A stretch of DNA of 5,055 bases from JBNJEA01 sp051745395 (GTDB taxonomy: Bacteria; Desulfobacterota; Desulfobacteria; Desulfobacterales; Desulfosalsimonadaceae): NCBI GenBank assembly GCA_051745395.1, contig JBNJEA010000184.1:1-5055 (forward strand), read 5' to 3'. The first letter of the stretch is position 1, and every line of letters starts with the position of its first letter. Under the pieces are notes generated by a model. The model was not told the origin of the DNA, did no database searches, and saw only the letters and a list, made by a program, of their open reading frames with translations. The position numbers and the translations under genes were made by a program. Below are positions 1-5,055 of this stretch, one piece after another.

Positions 1-132
1 CCACGAAAATGCGCGACGGGGTTTTTCTTGTTTTGACAGGGGTGGGGTTTGCATGGCAAAAGAATCAGGCTTTACGAAGTATGTGGCCGATGTTATCAAG
101 AAAAATTTCATGAAAATATTTAAAATACGATT

Positions 133-151
133 ACCATTGAAAGCAATTGGT
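133..151. repeat. Imperfect inverted repeat upstream of sus
   Basis: The arms ACCATTG (133-139) and CAATTGGT (144-151) pair over 7 bases with one bulged T (147) around a 4-base AAAG loop. The right arm runs into the TAA (152-154) of the open frame from the left edge and into a short weak T-rich stretch (154-160). It could be a weak 3' hairpin of an upstream transcript or a protein-binding site for the sus promoter about 20 bases downstream. The stem is AT-rich and short, so chance is also possible. Confidence 0.3.
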
Positions 152-169
152 TAAATCTTTACCGGCAGC

Positions 170-197
170 TTGACGATAAAAGGAAAGGATCTATTTT
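170..197 (+). promoter_or_regulatory. Candidate sigma70-type promoter for sus
   Basis: TTGACG (170-175) matches the -35 consensus at five of six bases. TATTTT (192-197) matches the -10 consensus at four of six, with a 16-base spacer. Transcription would begin near 203-206 and leave a leader of about 45 bases before the TTG start at 249. This is the best promoter-like pair in the upstream region, but the call is by eye and the spacer is slightly short. Confidence 0.35.
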
Positions 198-235
198 TCG
201 CATGGTGAGCGGGCCAGTCCGAAAGACCTGCTTGC

Positions 236-243
236 AAAGGAGG
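236..243 (+). promoter_or_regulatory. Strong Shine-Dalgarno site that fixes the TTG start of sus
   Basis: AAAGGAGG lies five bases upstream of the TTG at 249-251. It is close to a perfect anti-16S complement and supports TTG as the true start. The reading frame upstream is closed by TGA at 171-173 and contains no ATG in between. The next in-frame ATG (309-311, residue 21) has no comparable site. Confidence 0.8.
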
Positions 244-248
244 CAACA

Positions 249-2669
249 TTGAATAATATCATTTCTCGCCTGGTATCCGGAGAAGAACAGAAAGATTTTG
301 CCGATTTCATGTATGTGCTGCGTGAGGCGGGTTTCGCTTACTTGTTAACCAACGATATCTGGCTGAAGTGGACCCAATGGGTAAAGGATAACGATAAATC
401 CCGGCAATTCATGGAATCATCGACCATTGCCCGATTTTTAAGCCGGGTGCCGGAAATGCTGTTTACGGAAAACCGGGTGCTGATCGTCCATCGCTATGCG
501 GTGGCACAGTTTCGTATATACCGGCTCAATTCCGGTTTTGATTTTATGGAGGAAATTGATGTCAACCGGTATCTGGACTACAAGGATGCCCATGTGCTCG
601 GCAATCGGGCCATTGCCAACCGAAACATGCTCGAACTCGATTTCATGCCGTTTTATGATTACTCGCCTTCCATTCGAAATATTAAAAATGTGGGCAACGG
701 CATCAGCTATTTAAACAAGCACATGTCGAGCACCATGTTTCAGGAAGGCGAAAAATGGAATGATAAGCTCTTTGAGTTCATCAAGCTCCACCGGGTAAAC
801 GGTCAGCAGCTTTTGGTCAATCCCGCGATACTGCAGAGTCTTGGCGAGTTTCTGGAAGTGTTGGATGAAACCATTGAAATGTTGGACCGTCAGGACCCGG
901 ATACGCCGTATAAACAGCTCGAATCCCGGTTAAAGACCAAGGGATTTGAACCGGGGTGGGGCTATAACGCCGGCCGTATCTTAGAAACCATGGACCTGCT
1001 TTCCAGCCTTTTCAATGAACCCCGCAGTGCCAGTCTCGAGGAGTTTATCTCCCGGGTTCCCATGATTTTCAAAGTCGCCATTTTATCTCCTCATGGCTGG
1101 TTCGGCCAGGAAAACGTGCTGGGAAAACCCGATACCGGCGGTCAGGTGATCTATATTCTAGACCAGGTCCGGGCCCTGGAACAACATTTGATAAAGGAAT
1201 TCGAACTGGCCGGCATTGACGTTGACCCCCAGGTCATTGTGCTGACCCGGCTGATACCCAATGCGGGCGATACCTCCTGCAACCAGCGCAGGGAAGATAT
1301 CGTCGGCACCAAGCATTCCTATATTCTGCGCATTCCCTTCTATGACAGGGAAGGACAGATGGTCAATGACTGGGTGTCGCGGTTTAAAATCTGGCCATAC
1401 CTCGACCAGTTTGCCAGCGATTGCGAATATGAACTGTTGGCTGAATTTCTCGGCCGGCCGGATCTGCTTATCGGCAATTATTCCGACGGCAACCTGGTGG
1501 CCACCTTATTGTCCGACCGCATGAATGTGGTGCAGTGCACCATTGCCCATGCGCTGGAGAAAACCAAGTACCTTTTTTCCGATCTGTACTGGATGGACAT
1601 GGAGGCGGATTATAACTTTTCCTGTCAGTTTACGGCCGATTTGATTTCCATGAACAAGTCGGATTTCATCATTACCAGCACCCATCAGGAAATCGCCGGC
1701 ACCGAGACCCGGTTCGGCCAGTATGAATCCTACCTGTTTTATACCATGCCGGGCCTGTACCAGGTGGTCAACGGCATCAACCTGTTTAGCCCCAAGTTCA
1801 ACGTGGTGCCGCCGGGCGTGGATGAATCCAATTATTTTCCGTTTTATAACCATGACCATCGCCCGAAAAGCAAGACCCGGTTCTGGGAAAACCGCTTGTT
1901 TTACGAAGAAAACGAAAATATCCACGGCACCCTGCAAAACCCGAAGAAGCCGCCGATTTTTACAATGGCCCGGCTCGACCGTATCAAAAATATTACCGGT
2001 CTGGTCGAAGCCTTCGGGCAGCATCCCGAGCTGCGGCAGCATTGCAACTTGATTGTGGCCGCCGGCACCATACACGCGGAAGAATCCAGCGACGTCGAGG
2101 AGCAGAAGGAAATCGGCAAAATGTATGCGCTCATAGAGCAATACGAGCTGGAGGGCTACATCCGGTGGCTGCCGAGTATCGCCAAGCAGGAAACCGGCGA
2201 GGTCTATCGCATTATTGCCGATGGGGGCGGCATGTTTGTTCAGCCGGCATTGTTTGAGGCCTTCGGACTTACGGTCCTTGAAGCCATGCAGTGCGGCCTG
2301 CCCACCTTCGGGCCGATTTTCGGCGGCCCGTCCGAAATTATTATCGACCGCAAAAGCGGCTATCTGATAAATACGAGTCAGCCGTATTTAATCGCCGACG
2401 GGATCTGGGAATTTGTCCAGCGCTGCGAAAGCGAGGACCACTGGCATCGCATTTCGGAAAATGGCATGGCCCGGGTTCGGGAAAAGTTTACCTGGCGCCG
2501 GTACAGCGATACCCTGCTCCGGTTGACCAAGCTTTACGGATTCTGGCGTTTTACGGAATCCCAGGCGGGCATGATCAAAATGGATCGGTATTGCGACCTG
2601 ATGTATCATCTGTTTCTAAAGCCGAGGGCGGAAGAGATTGAAAAACGGGAAAAGGGAGAAAGCCCGTGA
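249..2669 (+). CDS. sus: Sucrose synthase (GT4 family, EC 2.4.1.13)
   Basis: This cytosolic enzyme catalyses the reversible reaction sucrose + NDP = NDP-glucose + fructose. The 806-residue product matches the usual family length of about 790-810. Residues 1 to about 270 form the N-terminal regulatory/targeting and helical regions of the family, followed by a GT-B catalytic fold. Visible landmarks are the donor-site glycine loop DTGGQ (295-299), HALEKTKY (434-441) with the conserved His434, the segment QEIAGTETRFGQYE (480-493), MARLDRIKN (573-581) with Arg575 and Lys580, and the GT4 E-x7-E pair Glu670/Glu678 in EAFGLTVLE. These correspond to Arabidopsis SUS1 His438, Arg580, Lys585, Glu675 and Glu683, so the active site looks intact. 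The Gln/Asn uracil-contact pair of plant enzymes is not present in the 643-650 stretch, which would fit the ADP preference known for bacterial enzymes (inference). Translation starts at TTG behind a strong Shine-Dalgarno site. Sucrose-phosphate synthase is less likely because of the long N-terminal region and the sus-specific motifs. Confidence 0.97.
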   Translation: MNNIISRLVSGEEQKDFADFMYVLREAGFAYLLTNDIWLKWTQWVKDNDKSRQFMESSTIARFLSRVPEMLFTENRVLIVHRYAVAQFRIYRLNSGFDFMEEIDVNRYLDYKDAHVLGNRAIANRNMLELDFMPFYDYSPSIRNIKNVGNGISYLNKHMSSTMFQEGEKWNDKLFEFIKLHRVNGQQLLVNPAILQSLGEFLEVLDETIEMLDRQDPDTPYKQLESRLKTKGFEPGWGYNAGRILETMDLLSSLFNEPRSASLEEFISRVPMIFKVAILSPHGWFGQENVLGKPDTGGQVIYILDQVRALEQHLIKEFELAGIDVDPQVIVLTRLIPNAGDTSCNQRREDIVGTKHSYILRIPFYDREGQMVNDWVSRFKIWPYLDQFASDCEYELLAEFLGRPDLLIGNYSDGNLVATLLSDRMNVVQCTIAHALEKTKYLFSDLYWMDMEADYNFSCQFTADLISMNKSDFIITSTHQEIAGTETRFGQYESYLFYTMPGLYQVVNGINLFSPKFNVVPPGVDESNYFPFYNHDHRPKSKTRFWENRLFYEENENIHGTLQNPKKPPIFTMARLDRIKNITGLVEAFGQHPELRQHCNLIVAAGTIHAEESSDVEEQKEIGKMYALIEQYELEGYIRWLPSIAKQETGEVYRIIADGGGMFVQPALFEAFGLTVLEAMQCGLPTFGPIFGGPSEIIIDRKSGYLINTSQPYLIADGIWEFVQRCESEDHWHRISENGMARVREKFTWRRYSDTLLRLTKLYGFWRFTESQAGMIKMDRYCDLMYHLFLKPRAEEIEKREKGESP

Positions 2670-2765
2670 CCGCCCTATGCAGGATGAAAGGTATGCTTTG
2701 CCGTGCTTGGCCAAACAACAGAATCGTTTTAACGGCCTGATACCGGGGCCGGGGAATAACAAAGA

Positions 2766-3596
2766 ATGCAGATTGAAAAAATCATCTCAGGGGCCCAATC
2801 CGGCGCGGACCGTGCGGCGCTTGATTTTGCCATCGAATATGAAATTGACCACGGCGGCTGGGTCCCCGAGGGGCGCAGGGCGGAAGACGGTGTGGTGCCG
2901 GCCGGATACCGGGTATCGGAACTGCGCGGCGCCGGGTATGCGGAACGTACGGAGCAAAACGTAATCGATTCCGATGCCACCCTGATTGTCAGCCGGGGGC
3001 AGTTGTCCGGCGGATCGCTTTTGACCCGCCAGTTTGCGGAGCAGCACGGCAAGCCGTGTCTCCATATCAACTTTTTCGAGGTCATTGCTTTTGATGCCGC
3101 CATTGATATCCATGAATGGTTGCGGGCCCATGATATTAAAACCTTAAACGTGGCCGGCCCCCGTGCCAGCAAAGATCCGGAGATTTATAAAAGCACCTAC
3201 GAACTGCTGGAAACGGTTTTCCATATTGATTTGATTTTCAATACCATGCCCGGGCTGCGCCAGGCGGAAAATGACGAGGGGAAGGATTCAAAAAGCGAGG
3301 TGGTTTTGCCGGCAACGGTTGCGGCGGCTGTCGAGGAACTCGTCAATCAGTTGCCGGCCATGGATAAAGCCAGAATCGCCAGCCTGCCCGTCGAAAAAGT
3401 CGAAGCGCTCGGTGATTCGTGGGGACGGCATGTTCAGCAGCAGTTCGGCCTCGATGGGGGAAACGATGCCCTGCTTTCCGATTGTCAGGCGCTGGCCGGT
3501 AAAACCGGACTTTCCCCTCATGAGGCGGCCATGTTGATTTTGCGGCAATTCTGGAAGAAACTCAAACAATCGGGGCATCTTCGAGTGGTCAAATAG
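2766..3596 (+). CDS. Circularly permuted YpsA-like SLOG protein ('putative molybdenum carrier') with C-terminal DUF6794-like domain
   Basis: The 276-residue product has two parts. Residues 1 to about 155 match the cpYpsA/putative molybdenum carrier branch of the SLOG Rossmann-like superfamily. The signs are the nucleotide-loop motif GAQSGADRAALD (9-20), GGWVPEGRRAEDG (30-42), YAERTEQNV (58-66), DSDATLIVSRG (68-78) and NVAGPRASKDP (128-138). SLOG domains are thought to bind nucleotides or nucleotide-derived ligands; the molybdenum name comes from fold similarity and is not evidence of metal transport. A charged linker (about 165-178) leads to a helical domain (about 180-270) with the pattern LPATVAAAVEEL, FGLDGGNDALL and AAMLILRQFWKKL, which resembles DUF6794; this domain call is from memory of the family pattern. 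Typical single-domain members are near 150 residues, so this is a fusion. The only in-frame start is the ATG at 2766, since TAA at 2757-2759 closes the frame; its ribosome site (GGGG at 2751-2754) is weak. It lies 96 bases after sus with no clear terminator between. No signal peptide or membrane segment is seen. Confidence 0.85.
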   Translation: MQIEKIISGAQSGADRAALDFAIEYEIDHGGWVPEGRRAEDGVVPAGYRVSELRGAGYAERTEQNVIDSDATLIVSRGQLSGGSLLTRQFAEQHGKPCLHINFFEVIAFDAAIDIHEWLRAHDIKTLNVAGPRASKDPEIYKSTYELLETVFHIDLIFNTMPGLRQAENDEGKDSKSEVVLPATVAAAVEELVNQLPAMDKARIASLPVEKVEALGDSWGRHVQQQFGLDGGNDALLSDCQALAGKTGLSPHEAAMLILRQFWKKLKQSGHLRVVK

Positions 3597-3635
3597 TCCC
3601 GGCCGCCGGCGGACGGCAGGGACTTGCCTTTCTTT
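3596..3635 (+). terminator. Likely intrinsic terminator after the SLOG gene
   Basis: GTCCC (3596-3600) pairs with GGGAC (3619-3623), and after one G/A mismatch GCCG (3602-3605) pairs with CGGC (3614-3617), leaving an 8-base loop. The T-rich run TTGCCTTTCTTT (3624-3635) follows on the + strand. The stem starts on the last base of the TAG stop codon. On the - strand the hairpin is not followed by a T run, so it mainly serves the + strand block, although it sits between convergent genes. The T tract is interrupted, which lowers confidence. Confidence 0.5.
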
Positions 3636-3640
3636 CGAAG

Positions 3641-3997
3641 TTATTTTTTAATCTCCCAGTCCAGGATCTGTTCGTAGGTCTGGTTGCTCATTTTCACCCG
3701 TTCCAGAAAGACCTTGGTTTCCCCGCCTTTGATTTGACCGCTGAATTTAATGGTATGAAGCTGGAATCCTTCCTCATCTACACCAATCGCTTTGAAGCTT
3801 ACATCATCGGAGCTTCCATTATTGGTTACTTTGGCCTTGAGAGTCACTTTGCAATTCTCCGAGCCCTTTTCCACGTAAATGGGTTCAATGCCGGAGACCT
3901 CGAAGTCATCCGCCGCCAGAGCTTCAGAGCTGGCGCCGCCGCTGATGCATACGGCCATTAATAAAAATATTGCCAACCTGTAAAACCGCTTTGTCAT
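3641..3997 (-). CDS. Small secreted hypothetical protein, beta-rich (FxLYD-like)
   Basis: The 118-residue product begins with a clear Sec signal peptide: basic n-region (TKRFYR), hydrophobic core LAIFLLMAVCISGG (8-21) and a cleavage site at SEALA/ADD near residue 28. The Cys in the core (MAVC) lacks a proper lipobox, so export as a soluble periplasmic protein is more likely than a lipoprotein. The mature part of about 90 residues alternates hydrophobic and polar residues and includes VTNNGSSDD, VDEEGFQL and a Gly-Glu-Thr turn near the end. This resembles small immunoglobulin-like FxLYD sandwiches, but the FxLYD signature itself is not present and I do not recognise a named family. The ATG at 3997 is preferred over the TTG at 4054, because the longer version would place 19 polar residues before the signal peptide and has no ribosome site, while AGGAAAGG (4009-4016) lies 11 bases ahead of the ATG. 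Function unknown. Confidence 0.75.
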   Translation of the reverse strand: MTKRFYRLAIFLLMAVCISGGASSEALAADDFEVSGIEPIYVEKGSENCKVTLKAKVTNNGSSDDVSFKAIGVDEEGFQLHTIKFSGQIKGGETKVFLERVKMSNQTYEQILDWEIKK

Positions 3998-4063
3998 AAT
4001 GTCTTCTACCTTTCCTAATGGGGGGTGTTTTTTAAACTGCGCGTCTTTATTCAATCGATTTTT

Positions 4064-4087
4064 TTTACGAGTGCATTTACGAGTCCA
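4064..4087. repeat. 12-base tandem direct repeat upstream of the small secreted gene
   Basis: TTTACGAGTGCA (4064-4075) is followed directly by TTTACGAGTCCA (4076-4087), with 11 of 12 bases identical. It lies 67-90 bases upstream of the ATG at 3997. Depending on where the transcript starts, it could be a pair of regulator half-sites in helical phase or a repeat in the mRNA leader. Two copies in a short AT-rich region could also be a chance duplication. Confidence 0.6.
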
Positions 4088-4113
4088 TCAATGCTTCCTC
4101 TTTTAAAATTTCT

Positions 4114-4144
4114 CTCATAATCAGATAAGCGGCCCAAGTGTCAA
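4114..4144 (-). promoter_or_regulatory. Weak candidate promoter for the small secreted gene
   Basis: On the - strand a perfect TTGACA (+ strand TGTCAA at 4139-4144) is followed after 19 bases by TATGAG (+ strand CTCATA at 4114-4119), four of six to the -10 consensus. The spacer is longer than ideal. Transcription would begin near 4107 and leave a leader of about 110 bases that includes the tandem repeat. An alternative pair further downstream (TTGATG, 18 bases, TAAAAA) would put the repeat in the spacer. Neither is strong. Confidence 0.25.
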
Positions 4145-4164
4145 TAAAAATCATTTTTTACCGG

Positions 4165-5055
4165 CTATTCGTTTTGATACCGATGAACCACCTGCCGGAC
4201 CCGGGCGTCGGAATCGTTTTTCAGCGCCTGCAGGATGGTGTCGGCCCGGCGGTCGTCCATCTGGGCCAGGGCATATGCCGCCGCCACCCGCACCGAAGTG
4301 TCGTATGTTTTCCGGCGCAGCAGCCGGCGTTTCGGCATTACGATTTTGGCCAGCGGCTCGATGGCGGCCGGGTCGCCGATCTGCCCCATGACCCGGCAGG
4401 CCGCCACCAGCACCTCCGGGTCGTGGGCCTTGCCTGCAATATTTGACAGTGTGGCGCCAAGGCCGGCCGGCCGGAGTTTGCCGAGTGTATTGATCGCAAA
4501 GACTGCAAGCTGGGTATCATCGCTTTCGGCAAGTTCGGTCAGCAGGGAAATCACTTCATCGGTGTTCAAACGTTCGGCCAGGCGGAAAGCGCTGCGCCGA
4601 ACGGCTTCGTTGGGATCTGAAAACACGTATGCCAGTTCCGCAGTGATATCCGGGACCAGGGAGTCATAGACATCCAGGATCCGGGCGCGTTCATCGGGTC
4701 GGCTGGCGCCGGTAATTAATTGTTTGACCCGGTCGATGGCATCCGGGCCGCAGCCTTTGAGCAGGTCGGCTGCCAGCCGGCGGACGCGCAAATTGTCCTC
4801 TTGCTGGATGATTTCGGTCAACAGGGGTGCAATGCCGGCTCCCATGCTGCTGAGCATCTGGTATGCTTCCTGCTGTCTCGACCGGTTTTCGGATTTAAGG
4901 TCTTCTATGATCCCATCGGTCACACCGGGCGAAAGGGGCTTGGCGGGGGGATGCGCTTGCCGGCTGTCGTCGGAAATCCGGGTCCGGGCTTGCTGGAGTT
5001 GGGTATAAACCCAGGTGGCCAGTCGATATTCGCCGAGCAGGATCAACTGTTGGGC
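4165..5055 (-). CDS. HEAT-repeat protein, C-terminal part (5' end beyond the window)
   Basis: The - strand frame is open from the right edge to a TAG at 4165-4167, giving 296 visible residues with no start in view. The TTG at 5044-5046 has no reason to be a start because the frame continues through it, so the gene is partial. After a leading helix (about 1-28) and a Pro-rich linker (about 35-45), the rest is a run of about seven HEAT/PBS-lyase-like helical pairs from residue 45 to the end. Typical units include RVRRLAADLLKGCGPDAI, AVRRSAFRLAERL, VAACRVMGQIGDPAAIEPL and RVAAAYALAQMDDRRADTI. The sixth unit carries a basic insert, PKRRLLRRKT (241-250). Such repeats form superhelical scaffolds for protein binding, and the partner cannot be told from sequence. 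No membrane segment is visible. It ends 167 bases before the downstream small secreted gene, and no strong terminator separates them. Confidence 0.85.
   Translation of the reverse strand, partial: AQQLILLGEYRLATWVYTQLQQARTRISDDSRQAHPPAKPLSPGVTDGIIEDLKSENRSRQQEAYQMLSSMGAGIAPLLTEIIQQEDNLRVRRLAADLLKGCGPDAIDRVKQLITGASRPDERARILDVYDSLVPDITAELAYVFSDPNEAVRRSAFRLAERLNTDEVISLLTELAESDDTQLAVFAINTLGKLRPAGLGATLSNIAGKAHDPEVLVAACRVMGQIGDPAAIEPLAKIVMPKRRLLRRKTYDTSVRVAAAYALAQMDDRRADTILQALKNDSDARVRQVVHRYQNE

Larger units (their letters stand above)
1..248. other. Intergenic/leader region upstream of sus, no confident gene
   Basis: This stretch contains no gene I can support. Frame 2 is open from the left edge to a TAA at 152-154 and has an ATG at 53, so it could be the tail of an upstream gene or a 33-codon small ORF; neither is recognisable. 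The section from about 98 to 160 is clearly AT-rich compared with the coding DNA and includes a perfect 10-base palindrome, TTTCATGAAA (106-115), and an imperfect inverted repeat (133-151). From 170 on it looks like the promoter and leader of the sucrose synthase gene. Confidence 0.6.

Noticed and set aside
1506..2141. 211-codon open frame on the - strand inside sus
   Set aside because: It lies wholly antisense to the strongly conserved catalytic region of sucrose synthase and its translation shows no family features; a shadow frame.
2732..2752. Possible hairpin CGGCC/GGCCG between sus and the SLOG gene as a terminator
   Set aside because: The stem is only five bases and no T run follows on the + strand, so it is not supported as a terminator.
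2638..2964. 108-codon + strand frame bridging the end of sus and the SLOG gene
   Set aside because: It overlaps both real genes out of frame and its product has no protein-like pattern.
2729..3172. 147-codon open frame on the - strand over the SLOG gene
   Set aside because: It is antisense to the conserved SLOG motifs, has a low-complexity Ser/Pro/Arg-rich translation and no recognisable domain.
3604..3613. Perfect palindrome CCGCCGGCGG
   Set aside because: It is part of the GC-rich terminator-like hairpin and needs no separate explanation.
3998..4054. Longer version of the small secreted protein starting at TTG 4054
   Set aside because: It would put 19 polar residues before the signal peptide and has no ribosome site; the ATG at 3997 gives a normal signal peptide.
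4145..4160. AT-only palindrome TAAAAA/TTTTTA just after the HEAT-repeat gene
   Set aside because: A six-base A/T stem is too weak for an intrinsic terminator and such runs occur by chance in AT-rich spacers.
1..5055. Search for tRNA, rRNA, CRISPR arrays, insertion sequence ends, integrase or phage genes
   Set aside because: No clover-leaf pattern, spaced repeats, transposase motifs or long terminal inverted repeats were seen by eye.

Overview
The window looks like bacterial chromosome of moderate G+C with ordinary Shine-Dalgarno signals, probably Gram-negative. The gene mix (a full-length bacterial sucrose synthase, a SLOG-family 'molybdenum carrier'-type protein, a small Sec-exported beta-rich protein and a HEAT-repeat protein) fits an environmental proteobacterium or Desulfobacterota member (the old Deltaproteobacteria). 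That placement is an inference from gene style, since no taxonomic marker gene is present.

Layout. Positions 1-248 hold no confident gene. This stretch is AT-rich in the middle and carries a possible short ORF end, a near-palindrome, a candidate sigma70-type promoter and a strong ribosome binding site. On the + strand, 249-2669 encodes a complete sucrose synthase that starts at TTG. After a 96-base gap, 2766-3596 encodes a two-part protein: an N-terminal circularly permuted YpsA-like SLOG (Rossmann-like) domain joined to a C-terminal alpha-helical domain resembling DUF6794. A GC-rich hairpin followed by a T-rich run ends this + strand block. The right part runs on the - strand. It has a small secreted protein (3641-3997), a 167-base intergenic region with a 12-base tandem repeat, and the C-terminal part of a HEAT-repeat protein (4165-5055) that is cut by the window edge. 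The two strand blocks converge at about 3596-3641.

How the genes may work together. The sucrose synthase reversibly links sucrose with NDP-glucose and fructose, so it suggests sucrose or glycogen turnover, perhaps tied to osmolyte use. No sucrose-phosphate synthase, phosphatase or fructokinase lies in this window. The SLOG protein may be read through from sus because no clear terminator separates them, but no functional link is known. The two - strand genes probably form separate or loosely linked units. No tRNA, rRNA, CRISPR array, insertion sequence or phage gene was seen. The most unusual items are the SLOG plus DUF6794-like fusion and the regulatory-looking sequence ahead of sus and ahead of the small secreted gene.
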